The translations under genes and the position numbers were made by a program. The notes below the pieces were generated by a model that did no database searches, was not told where the DNA came from, and was given only the letters and a program-made list of their open reading frames with translations. Below, piece after piece: positions 9,474 through 17,278 of a stretch of DNA of 64,000 nt. The DNA is from Actinoplanes oblitus (GTDB taxonomy: Bacteria > Actinomycetota > Actinomycetes > Mycobacteriales > Micromonosporaceae), in assembly GCF_030252345.1 (NCBI RefSeq), contig NZ_CP126980.1, positions 1,813,501-1,877,500 on the forward strand, read 5' to 3'. Within the stretch, counting starts at the first letter, position 1, and the number at the start of each line of letters is the position of its first letter.

Positions 9474-11180
9474 ATGCCCGACAACGAGTGGCCCGACCCA
9501 CGCCTGCCCTACCCGGAACCGGCCCCGGGCCGCAGCCGTGCGGTGCTGGCGGCGGCCGTGGTGGTCCTGGTCCTGCTGGCCGCCGGCGGGCTCGCCTGGC
9601 GACTGATGAGCAACCAGGCCGGCACTCCGGTCGCCGAGCCGAGCGCGGCGCCGTCGTCCGCACCGCGGCAGACCGCCCGCCCGTGCCCCGACCCGAAACT
9701 GCGGGTCGCCGCGGCCCCGGAGATCGCGCCGGTGATCCAGCGGGCGGCCACCACCCTCAGCCAGGCCGGGCAGCGCTGCTCCGAGGTCGCGGTGCAGGCG
9801 GTCGAGCCGGGCGCGGTGCTCGCCGCCAAGGCGCAGCCGGACGTCTGGATCCCGTCGAGCAGCGTCTGGCTGGCCGCGGCGCGGGCCCGGGGTCGCACCT
9901 GGACCACCACCGGCACGCCGCTGGCCTGGTCGCCCCTGGTGATCACCGGGCCGGAGGCGATCGGCCGGCTGTTCGCGCCGGACGGCAGGACCTCCTGGGC
10001 CGGGCTGGCGCAGGGCGCCGCCGACGGGCGGGTGCCGGCCGTCCGGATGCCCGATCCGCTGCTCACCACCACCGGCCTGCTCGGCGTCCACGCGGTGCGC
10101 CAGGCGATCGCAAGGGTCACCCCGGATGACGGGATCGCCACCCTGCAGGCGCTCACCCTGCGCAGCCGGCTGGAGAACGCCAGCGCCGACCCGGCGGACA
10201 TCCTGGCCCAGCTGTCCCGGGCCACCGACGACACCGCGGCCAGCTACCAGATCGGTGTCTTCCCGGCCACCGAGCAGCAGCTCACGGCATATCAGAAAGG
10301 CGGGCACCGGGTCCGCCTGGTCGGCGGGCCGCCGGTCGACGGCCTGGTCGACGCGGACTATCCGTACGCCACTCGCAAGGGCGTGCCGGCCGAGCTGAGC
10401 AAGCGGCTGCGGGCGGCGATCACCACGGCGGCGCTCACCGAGGCCGGGTTCCGGGACGCCGCCACCAAGGGGGCGCTGACCCTGCCGGCCGATCCGGAGG
10501 CGCTGCTCGGCCCGGCCCGGCAGTGGTCCGGCTACAAGTCGGTGGCGTTCCAGGTGCTGCTGCTGGTCGACGGGTCCGGCTCGATGAACGAGAAGATCAC
10601 CGACCGGGCCGGGCACACCGTCACCAAGGCCGCCCTGCTGCGCCAGTCGGGTGCCACCGCGTCCCGGCTGTTCGGCGAGGACACCAGCCTGGGCATGTGG
10701 TTGTTCGGCACGTCCGGGCCGACCGGTCCGGCACACGTCGAGGAGGTGTCGTTCGGACCGCTGGCCGGGTCCGCCGACGGGAAGAACCGCAGGCAGCAGC
10801 TGGCCGCGAAGATCAGCTCCTACCAGCCGGTGGCGAACGCGGGGACGCCGCTCTACCAGACCGTGCTGGACGGGGTCCAGGAGATGCGCGGCCGGGCCAA
10901 GCCGGACACGGCGACAGTCGTCGTGGTGCTCACCGACGGGTCGGACGGCGGGACCAGGTTCACGATGTCCCAGGCGGACTTCCTGAAGAGGCTGCAGGCC
11001 GGTGCGGACCCGGCCCGGCCGGTCCCGGTGATCGCGGTCGGCTTCGGCCCGGGCGCGAACCTGCCGGCGCTGCAGGCCATGGCCAAGGTCACCGGCGGCC
11101 GCGCCATCGCCGCCAAGAACCCCGCCGACCTGGCCTCCGGCATCGCTCAGGCCTTCGTCGCCGCCCACGGCAGTGCTTGA
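9474..11180 (+). CDS. Membrane-anchored extracellular protein: substrate-binding-like domain plus VWA domain
   Basis: 568-aa protein with a short cytoplasmic head, one N-terminal transmembrane helix (residues about 23-45) and a Pro/Ala linker. A periplasmic-binding-protein-like domain follows (about 65-345; LRVAAAPEIAPVI and the later DVWIPSSSVW resemble bacterial extracellular solute-binding family 11). A von Willebrand factor A domain begins near 358 with an intact metal-ion-dependent adhesion site (DGSGSM, about residues 365-370) and TDGSDGG. Such SBP-VWA fusions are known in actinobacteria but have no assigned function. The VWA half suggests metal-dependent protein binding at the cell surface. 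A weak AGGT-type ribosome site precedes the ATG. Confidence 0.85.
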   Translation: MPDNEWPDPRLPYPEPAPGRSRAVLAAAVVVLVLLAAGGLAWRLMSNQAGTPVAEPSAAPSSAPRQTARPCPDPKLRVAAAPEIAPVIQRAATTLSQAGQRCSEVAVQAVEPGAVLAAKAQPDVWIPSSSVWLAAARARGRTWTTTGTPLAWSPLVITGPEAIGRLFAPDGRTSWAGLAQGAADGRVPAVRMPDPLLTTTGLLGVHAVRQAIARVTPDDGIATLQALTLRSRLENASADPADILAQLSRATDDTAASYQIGVFPATEQQLTAYQKGGHRVRLVGGPPVDGLVDADYPYATRKGVPAELSKRLRAAITTAALTEAGFRDAATKGALTLPADPEALLGPARQWSGYKSVAFQVLLLVDGSGSMNEKITDRAGHTVTKAALLRQSGATASRLFGEDTSLGMWLFGTSGPTGPAHVEEVSFGPLAGSADGKNRRQQLAAKISSYQPVANAGTPLYQTVLDGVQEMRGRAKPDTATVVVVLTDGSDGGTRFTMSQADFLKRLQAGADPARPVPVIAVGFGPGANLPALQAMAKVTGGRAIAAKNPADLASGIAQAFVAAHGSA

Positions 11181-11287
11181 TCGCCCGGCCGGCTCCGCTG
11201 ACCTGATCGTCGGAGGCGGATCGAGATGATGTTGATGGATAGGATCCCTCGGCATAGGAGCACGAGCTCCGCGAAACGGGGAGATCC

Positions 11288-11746
11288 ATGAAGTTCTCGA
11301 AGGCGCTCGCGGCGGCCGCTGCCGCCACCGTCGTGCTGACCGGCCTGACGACGACGCCGGCGTCGGCCGCCTACAAGACGACGACGTTCGCTCAGATGCA
11401 CAACTCGATCGGCGGCACCGCCAACGCCGTCGTGACCTGGTACAACCGGTCGGTGCAGATCTCGTACACCGTCACCGATCCGGACTCCGGTGGCCTGGCG
11501 ACCCTGCTCAGCTTCGAGGGACTGTCGGAGCTCAACGGCGGTGACGACGTCATCACCGGCGTGATGCGCTGCGGTGACCACATGGTCGTCAACGGCCGTT
11601 CCGTCCATCAGAACTACAACTGCACCATCAACTTCGACACGGCCGAGAACGTTCTGGTCAAGTCGGTCCGTCTCGAGATCGGCTACGTCGGCTCCGACGG
11701 GTACTGGCACGTGCAGGGCCGGCAGACGAAGAACCGTCCGTCCTGA
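11288..11746 (+). CDS. Small secreted protein of unknown function
   Basis: 152 aa with a clear signal peptide: K at 3 and 6, a hydrophobic core of Ala/Val/Leu, and a likely cleavage after TTTPASA near residue 27. The mature part is beta-rich, with two cysteines (in VMRCGDH and NYNCTIN) that could form one disulfide. I do not recognise a family. GGGGAG lies just before the ATG. The gene stands alone and is followed by a strong hairpin, so it is probably monocistronic. Confidence 0.75.
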   Translation: MKFSKALAAAAAATVVLTGLTTTPASAAYKTTTFAQMHNSIGGTANAVVTWYNRSVQISYTVTDPDSGGLATLLSFEGLSELNGGDDVITGVMRCGDHMVVNGRSVHQNYNCTINFDTAENVLVKSVRLEIGYVGSDGYWHVQGRQTKNRPS

Positions 11747-11759
11747 CGCGCGTCTGACC

Positions 11760-11807
11760 GATCGTGGCCGGGCTCTGTCGCGTCTCGCGCGGAGCCCGGC
11801 CACGATC
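11760..11807. terminator. Bidirectional terminator between convergent genes
   Basis: A perfect 16-bp inverted repeat (11760-11775 with 11792-11807, arm starting GATCGTGGCCGGGCTC) with a 16-nt loop. It sits 14 bp after the secreted-protein stop and 30 bp before the end of the convergent carotenoid operon, so it can serve both. Confidence 0.8.
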
Positions 11808-11836
11808 GAGCAGGGCCGCCCGTGGTCACGACGGAT

Positions 11837-13273
11837 TCATCGGGCCGTGCCGATCTGGTCGGCGACGATCTTGGCGGAGAGGGTGACCATCGGGAGGCCG
11901 CCGCCCGGGTGCGTGGAGCCGCCGACCAGGAACAGGCCGTCGACCGGGGCGCGGTTCGCCGGCCGCAGCAGGCCGCCGGCGGTGCCGTAGATCGTGCCGC
12001 CGGGTGCGGCGGTCGCTTCGGCCAGGTCCGCCGGGGTCCGGATCTCCGCGAACAAGAGCCTTTCCCGTACGTCGAGCCCGCGCTCGGCCAGCACCGCGAG
12101 CACCCGGTCCCGGTACGCCTCCGGCAGTCCCGGCCGTCGCCAGTCCACAGCGGACCAGTCGGTGCCCTGACGTGCCGCGTTGACCAGCACGAACCACGCC
12201 TCGTGCCCGGCCGGATGGACCGTGGGATCCGGGGCCCGGGTGACGAACACCGTGGGATCGCCGGCCGGGCGGGCGCGCCGCCCCGGTGCGCCGAACACCG
12301 CGTCGAACTCGGCGTCGTAGTCGCGCGGGAAGAAGACGTTGTGGTGGGCCAGCTCCGGGGTGTCGCCGCGGACGCCGAGCAGCAGCACGAAACCGGCGAG
12401 GCTGCGGTCGGCGAGCGTGGCCAGCCGGGACGGGGTGGGCAGCAGGTCACGGTAGAGCGTGCTGGCGTCCACGTTGGACACCACGACGTCGGCCGGCACC
12501 CGGGTGCCGCCGGCGAGGCGGACACCGTGCACGCGGCGGCCGGCGTCGATGGCGGTCACCGGGGAACCGAGCTCCACGCGTACCCCCACTTGATCGCACC
12601 GGGCGCGCAGCGCCTCGGCGAGCGAGCCGAGACCGCCCGGCAGGTACCAGCCACCGTGCGTCAGCTCGGCATAGGGGATCGCGGCGAGCGCCGCCGGCGC
12701 GCGGCGGGGGTCGGCGCCGGTGTAGGTGGCGTACCGGTCCAGCAGCATCCGCAGGCGCGGATCGCGCAGGTACTGCCGGCCCAGCGAGCGCAGCGTGCGG
12801 CCCGGGGCGATGGCGGCCAGGTCGGGCAGCCGCCAGGAGAGCCGGGCCAGCGAGCCGGCGGTGATCGGGCGCTGCAGTACCGACTCCCAGGACGCCCGCC
12901 AGATGCGCTCGGCGCGGCGCCAGAACCGGGCCCAGTCACCGGCGGCGCCGGTGCCCAGCGTCGCCGCGATCCGGCTCAGGAAGACGTCGTGACCGGCCGC
13001 GGAGTCGAGGACCGTGCCGTCCGGGAAGAAGTGGCGGACGACCGGGTCCAGCGGCTCGGGACGCAGGTCGAGCCCGAGCTCGGCGAAGACGCCGGGCAGG
13101 GTGAGCAGGCTCGGTCCGGTGTCGAAGCGGAAACCGTCCCGGTGATAGGTGGCGAGCTTGCCGCCGACCGTGCCGGACCGCTCGTGGACGGTGACGCGAT
13201 GGCCGGCCTCGGCCAGGCGGATGGCCGCGGCCAGGCCGCCGACACCGGCCCCGATCACCACGATCTCACTCAT
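11837..13273 (-). CDS. Carotenoid desaturase of the CrtI/CrtD family
   Basis: FAD-dependent phytoene-desaturase-like enzyme (478 aa). The N-terminal dinucleotide fold (VVIGAGVGGLAAAIRLAEAGH, about residues 5-25), the segment VGGKLATYHRDGFRFDTGPSLLTLP and the C-terminal FLVGGSTHPGGGLPM are family hallmarks. The ATG at 13273 overlaps the upstream glycosyltransferase stop (ATGA), which fixes the start despite a longer open frame. In this neighbourhood (CruF-like, GT2 and CrtA-like genes but no CrtB/CrtE) it more likely acts as a late-step 3,4-desaturase (CrtD role) than as the phytoene desaturase. That choice is inference from context. Confidence 0.85.
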   Translation of the reverse strand: MSEIVVIGAGVGGLAAAIRLAEAGHRVTVHERSGTVGGKLATYHRDGFRFDTGPSLLTLPGVFAELGLDLRPEPLDPVVRHFFPDGTVLDSAAGHDVFLSRIAATLGTGAAGDWARFWRRAERIWRASWESVLQRPITAGSLARLSWRLPDLAAIAPGRTLRSLGRQYLRDPRLRMLLDRYATYTGADPRRAPAALAAIPYAELTHGGWYLPGGLGSLAEALRARCDQVGVRVELGSPVTAIDAGRRVHGVRLAGGTRVPADVVVSNVDASTLYRDLLPTPSRLATLADRSLAGFVLLLGVRGDTPELAHHNVFFPRDYDAEFDAVFGAPGRRARPAGDPTVFVTRAPDPTVHPAGHEAWFVLVNAARQGTDWSAVDWRRPGLPEAYRDRVLAVLAERGLDVRERLLFAEIRTPADLAEATAAPGGTIYGTAGGLLRPANRAPVDGLFLVGGSTHPGGGLPMVTLSAKIVADQIGTAR

Positions 13274-14358
13274 TCGGCGATCTCCGATCGGATGGGGCGG
13301 CCGCGCCAGGACAGGCGGTTGCGGCGTCGCCGGTGGAAGGAACGGGCGATCAGGACGGCGAACAGGACGACGGAGAGCGGATGGGCCAGGGCGTCCGGCA
13401 GGGCGCGGCCGCCGGTGGCACGCGCGGTGATCAGGCGGCCGGTGACGCCGAGCAGGTAGGCGAGCAGGGCGGTGCCCGGCGCGATCGGCAGGGCGAGCGG
13501 CGGGAGGACGTACAGCAGAAGGAGCAGGACCACGACGGCGGCCGCGCCGGCGGCGGACCCGAACGACGCCCACAGGGACTTGGCGTAGCCGTCGGCCAGT
13601 TCCCGCCAGGAGTCGTACATCCGGCAGGTGGCCAGGCGGGAGCCGTCGGCCAGCGCGATCCGGCAGCCGGACCGCTTCACCGCGCGGGCCAGGGCGATGT
13701 CCTCCAGGATCTCGGTGCGGACCGCGGCGTGCCCACCGGCCCGCAGGTAGGCGGCCCGGTCCAGGACCAGCCACTGGCCGCCGGCCGCGGCCAGCGACGG
13801 CCGCGGCGAGCGTTCCATGCCGCGCAGCGGCAGGAAGGTCAGCCAGGACCACTGCAGGAGCGGTTGCACCAGACGTCCGGATCCGACGATTTTGGGGTAC
13901 GGGCTGAGCAGTCCCGTCCCGCTGCGCCGGAGCAGATCGACGGCTCCGGCCACGGCGTCCGGCGCGAGCACCACATCCGCGTCCACGAGGACCAGCACGT
14001 CCACGTCACCGGCGAGTCCGGCGAGCTGGTGGCAGGCGTGCGGCTTGCCGAGCCAGCCGGCCGGCAGGGGCGCGCCGGTGTGCAGCCGCACCCGGTCGCC
14101 GGCCAGGGCGCGGACCACGTCGGCGGTGCCGTCGGTGGAGCCGTCGTCGAGGACGTGCACCGTCAGGTCCGGCACCCCGCGCTGGGCGAGCAGCGAGCGC
14201 AGGCAGGGCGTGACCCGGGCGGCCTCGTCGCGCAGCGGGAGCAGCACCGCGACCCGTTCGCCGGTGGTGGCGCCCCGGTGCGGGCGGCGCAGCAGGCGCG
14301 CGTTCACCGCGGTGTGCAGGGTGAGCAGCAGCAACGGCAGCAAGAGGAGAAGCGTCAT
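13270..14358 (-). CDS. Family 2 glycosyltransferase, carotenoid-glycosylating type
   Basis: Membrane glycosyltransferase (362 aa) with an N-terminal helix (1-20), a GT-A domain and two to three C-terminal helices. Visible motifs: VHVLDDGSTDGTADVV, LVDADVVL (metal-binding DxD-type) and ILEDIALARAVK. The layout resembles CruC/CrtQ-like enzymes that attach a sugar to a hydroxylated carotenoid. ATGA overlaps at both ends, with the CruF-like gene upstream and the desaturase downstream, indicate translational coupling. The N-terminal frame is open further upstream but the helix-first ATG at 14358 fits best. Confidence 0.82.
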   Translation of the reverse strand: MTLLLLLPLLLLTLHTAVNARLLRRPHRGATTGERVAVLLPLRDEAARVTPCLRSLLAQRGVPDLTVHVLDDGSTDGTADVVRALAGDRVRLHTGAPLPAGWLGKPHACHQLAGLAGDVDVLVLVDADVVLAPDAVAGAVDLLRRSGTGLLSPYPKIVGSGRLVQPLLQWSWLTFLPLRGMERSPRPSLAAAGGQWLVLDRAAYLRAGGHAAVRTEILEDIALARAVKRSGCRIALADGSRLATCRMYDSWRELADGYAKSLWASFGSAAGAAAVVVLLLLLYVLPPLALPIAPGTALLAYLLGVTGRLITARATGGRALPDALAHPLSVVLFAVLIARSFHRRRRNRLSWRGRPIRSEIAE

Positions 14359-15116
14359 CGGGCGATGCGCAGCCGGGGCAGCCGGGGCAGCAGGGGCAGG
14401 ACGGCGGCACCCATCAGGACCGCGCCCCAGGCGGCCGAGGCGGGAAGCCCCAGGAAGACGGCGTGGGCGAGCACCGACGAAGCGTAGGTCCACACCCACA
14501 GGGCCAGCGCGGGCATGTCCGACGGCTGCGGACCGGCGGTGGCCCGGCCCGCGGCGGCCGCCAGCGCGATCATCAGCAGCACGGCGAACCCGATCCAGCC
14601 CAGATAGTTGCTGAGCGGGACCCCGGGCACGCCGGGCAGCGCCGGTGCCGGGTCCCGCCAGCGCCAGTAGTCCTCGGCGATCATCTGCGGATCCAGGAAG
14701 ACGTCCCAGGCGGCCAGGCCGGCGGCCGCGACAGCGATCCGGGCCGCCCGCCGGCGCGCCACCCGCAACGCCGCCAGCCAGGCCGGCCAGGCCATCCAGG
14801 TCCAGGCCAGCGGGATGATCAACGGTACGTCGAGGAGGCGCGGCCCGAGCCGGCCGGAGTACTCGTAGAAGCCGAACGGGAAGCCGGTGGCCACGCCGAT
14901 CGCCTCGACCGCGAACCCGCCCAGCGTCGCGGTCAGCACCAGCGCGGCGGCCGCTCGCGGGCCACGGGCCAGCAGTGCGTGCGAGACCGAGAAGGCCACC
15001 CCGAGCAGCACGGTCAGCACGGTCAGCCGGGCCCGGAGGTCACCTCCGGTGAGCGGATAGCTGATCTGCGCCAGGACCAGGGCGGCGAGCAGGCCCCAGG
15101 ACAGCCGTCGGTACAC
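14355..15116 (-). CDS. cruF: CruF-type carotenoid hydratase (DUF422 membrane protein)
   Basis: Integral membrane protein of seven or so helices (253 aa), matching the CruF/DUF422 family that adds water across the 1,2 double bond of psi-end carotenoids. Recognisable family stretches are GFPFGFYEYSGRLGP, VPLIIPLAWTWMAWPAW, WDVFLDPQM and GVPLSNYLGW. The tertiary hydroxyl it makes would be the substrate for the next gene, a glycosyltransferase. Known family members act in deinoxanthin and myxol pathways and in the Salinispora carotenoid. The stop overlaps the GT start by four bases. Confidence 0.85.
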   Translation of the reverse strand: MYRRLSWGLLAALVLAQISYPLTGGDLRARLTVLTVLLGVAFSVSHALLARGPRAAAALVLTATLGGFAVEAIGVATGFPFGFYEYSGRLGPRLLDVPLIIPLAWTWMAWPAWLAALRVARRRAARIAVAAAGLAAWDVFLDPQMIAEDYWRWRDPAPALPGVPGVPLSNYLGWIGFAVLLMIALAAAAGRATAGPQPSDMPALALWVWTYASSVLAHAVFLGLPASAAWGAVLMGAAVLPLLPRLPRLRIAR

Positions 15117-15119
15117 GGG

Positions 15120-15698
15120 TCAGGCGCCGGCCATGCCGGGCGCGTCCTCCACCGGGCGCTCGGCGAGCGGCAGCTCCCGGCCCAGCACGGCGAACGCCCG
15201 CTCGTCACCCGGGAAGTAGAAGTGCCGCAGCACGTCGGTGAACCCGTAACGCCGGTACAGCCGCCAGGCGCGGGACACCTGCTCGTCGGCCTCCGGGGTG
15301 GAGAGCAGCACGGTCGTGCCCTTGGCCATGGCGAGCAGGGCGCGCAGCTGCCGGGCACCGACCCCGTGGCCCTGGGCGGCCGGGCGCACGTGCAGCTCGA
15401 CCACCTCGAAGCAGTCGGCCAGCCACTGCCGGCGGGCCGGTTCGCCGAGCGCGTACCGCACCTGGTCGTGCCACCACTGGCCGGCGGCGGAGGTGTAGCC
15501 GTACCCGAAACCCATCACCCGGCCGTCGGTGGTCAGCGTGGCCACCGCCCGGAAGCCGGGCCGGCGCACGTGCGACCCGATGTACCCCCGGCGGGTCTGG
15601 AGCAGCTCCTGGCGGTAGCCCATCGCCTCGCCGTAGACCGCGACCACGTCGTCGAGCCGCCGCAGCAGGTCGTCCGGCTGCCACGCCACAAGCCTCAT
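15120..15698 (-). CDS. GNAT-family N-acetyltransferase
   Basis: 192-aa acetyltransferase with the acetyl-CoA P-loop at AAQGHGVGARQL (Q-x-x-G-x-G) after a beta-4 strand VVELHVRP, and a C-terminal YRRYGFTDVLRHFYFPG typical of GNAT enzymes. It lies inside the carotenoid operon, 3 bp from cruF and 3 bp from the CrtA-like gene. Whether it modifies the pigment or is only co-transcribed cannot be told. Confidence 0.85.
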   Translation of the reverse strand: MRLVAWQPDDLLRRLDDVVAVYGEAMGYRQELLQTRRGYIGSHVRRPGFRAVATLTTDGRVMGFGYGYTSAAGQWWHDQVRYALGEPARRQWLADCFEVVELHVRPAAQGHGVGARQLRALLAMAKGTTVLLSTPEADEQVSRAWRLYRRYGFTDVLRHFYFPGDERAFAVLGRELPLAERPVEDAPGMAGA

Positions 15699-15701
15699 CG
15701 C

Positions 15702-16394
15702 TTACGTACGCTCCCGTCCCTCGGCCCAGCCCAGCACGGACCGGTCGCCGCTGATCCCGTGCACCGCGAAGCGGGCGAACAGCTCCTCGGCATACCAGCG
15801 GTCGGCCGGGGTCCGGGCGATCGCCGTACGGTGTCCCGGCTGACGGTACGCGAACGCGGTCAGATCCGCCGCGTCGCGCCACACGCTGACCGTGCCCTGC
15901 CAGCCGAGCGGCGCCTCGCCGACCCCGAACCGGGCGAGCAGCCCGGGCGCGGCGGCCACCTCGCCGGCCACCGCCGGGACGGCCCGCCAGAACCGGAGCG
16001 CGCGGGACGGGCGCAGCCGGGCCCGGGTCAGCGCGAGCACCATGCCGTCGTGCCGGCGGCCGGTCGGGACGAACGGGGTGCGGCCCGACCAGGTGCCCCG
16101 GCTGATCAGCGGCTCCAGGTCGATCCGGGCGTGACCCGTGGCGATCCGGTCCCAGGTGGGGAAACGTACCGGGGTGTCGCTCACCGTGAGCGCCGCCCAC
16201 CTGGTCAGGTCGGCGTCGCCGGGGCCGAAGGTGGTGCCGGTCCCGGTGCCGAGGAACTTGCCGAACCGCAGGCCGGACAGGTGCCGGCGGGCGAAGGCCA
16301 TGCGCAGCATCGCCGAGCCGACCGCGTGGCGGGGCACCCGCCAGACGTGCAGGGCGACGTCGGTCACCCCCGGGCCGGGCCGGTCGCGGTTCAT
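15702..16394 (-). CDS. CrtA-like (spheroidene monooxygenase family) protein
   Basis: 230 aa. Resembles the CrtA family of haem-dependent carotenoid oxygenases, which in purple bacteria introduce a 2-keto group at the psi end. Family-like stretches are RMAFARRHLSGLRFGKFLGTG, GTWSGRTPF and SVWRDAADLTAFAYR. An ATG at 16394 overlaps the upstream SDR stop (ATGA), which selects this start over one 13 codons earlier. In the actinobacterial context it is a candidate for the extra oxygenation of the psi end. The exact reaction is unproven. Confidence 0.7.
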   Translation of the reverse strand: MNRDRPGPGVTDVALHVWRVPRHAVGSAMLRMAFARRHLSGLRFGKFLGTGTGTTFGPGDADLTRWAALTVSDTPVRFPTWDRIATGHARIDLEPLISRGTWSGRTPFVPTGRRHDGMVLALTRARLRPSRALRFWRAVPAVAGEVAAAPGLLARFGVGEAPLGWQGTVSVWRDAADLTAFAYRQPGHRTAIARTPADRWYAEELFARFAVHGISGDRSVLGWAEGRERT

Positions 16395-17206
16395 TCCTTG
16401 GCGAGGCCGGTCGCGGTGAGGCTGGCGTCCCACAGGTCGGCGGCGAGTTTCGGGTCGCGGGCGTGCGCGGCCGGGCGGGTGACGGTGTGACCGACGTAGT
16501 ACGCGCCGTTCTCCAGCTCGCCGGCCGGGGTGGTGAGCAGCCAGGTCAGCAGGTCACCCGCGGCCTCCGGGGAGACCAGGCCGGGAGCGTACTTGTAGAA
16601 GAGCCGGGTCAGCTTGCCGGCGCCGAAGTTGGTGCGGACCACGCCCGGGTGGAAGGACACGCTCAGCACGTCCGGCCAGCGGCGGGCGGCCTCGGCGGCA
16701 AACAGGATGTTGGCCGCCTTGCTGGCGCCGTAGGACCGCCAGGAACTGTACGACCGGAGGTCCTCGGCGAAGTTGGTGCCCGGCCGGCCCTGCACGTGCG
16801 CGCGGGAGGCGGTGGTCACCACCCGGGCGCCGGTCAGCCGCTCCCGCAGCAGGTGGGTGAGCAAGAACGGGGCCAGATGGTTGGCCTGCATGGTGGCCTC
16901 GTGACCGTCGACGGTCAGGTGGGCCCGGTTGATGATGCCGCCGGCGTTGTTGGCCAGCGCGTCGATCCGCGGGTAGTCGGCGAGCAGCCGGGCGGCCAGC
17001 TCGCGGACGTCGTCGAGCTGCTCGAAGTCGGCCCGGAAGTGTCGCGGCTCACGTCCACCGGCCTGCCGGACCTGGTCCACCGCGGCGGCCAGGCGACCGG
17101 TGTCCCGGCCCACCAGGATCACCTCGTCACCGCGGGCGGCCAGCTGTTTCGCGGCGGCCAGCCCGACACCGGAACTGCTACCGGTGATCACGATCGTTTG
17201 TGTCAT
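16391..17206 (-). CDS. Short-chain dehydrogenase/reductase
   Basis: NAD(P)-dependent oxidoreductase (271 aa), first gene of the carotenoid operon. The cofactor motif is TGSSSGVGLAAA (residues 8-19), with the NNAGG motif at 86-90. The catalytic set is S134, Y159 and K163 (YGASK). The length and late segments resemble retinol-dehydrogenase-like SDRs acting on lipophilic alcohols. A GGGAGG ribosome site lies 6 nt before the ATG, which fixes this start although the frame stays open for a further 2.4 kb upstream. A pigment substrate is inference from the operon. Confidence 0.87.
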   Translation of the reverse strand: MTQTIVITGSSSGVGLAAAKQLAARGDEVILVGRDTGRLAAAVDQVRQAGGREPRHFRADFEQLDDVRELAARLLADYPRIDALANNAGGIINRAHLTVDGHEATMQANHLAPFLLTHLLRERLTGARVVTTASRAHVQGRPGTNFAEDLRSYSSWRSYGASKAANILFAAEAARRWPDVLSVSFHPGVVRTNFGAGKLTRLFYKYAPGLVSPEAAGDLLTWLLTTPAGELENGAYYVGHTVTRPAAHARDPKLAADLWDASLTATGLAKE

Positions 17207-17231
17207 GTCGCCTCCCAGCCCGCGAAGTGTC

Positions 17232-17244
17232 GCACTGCTAGTGC
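17232..17244. promoter_or_regulatory. Palindrome between the divergent SDR and permease genes
   Basis: GCACT-GCT-AGTGC is a perfect 5-bp inverted repeat with 3-bp spacer in the only 72-bp gap between the two divergent genes, a natural position for an operator or overlapping promoters. No regulator is encoded next to it. Confidence 0.4.
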
Positions 17245-17278
17245 ATCCTGGCATCTGCTGTTCTAGGAAGAGGGTGGC

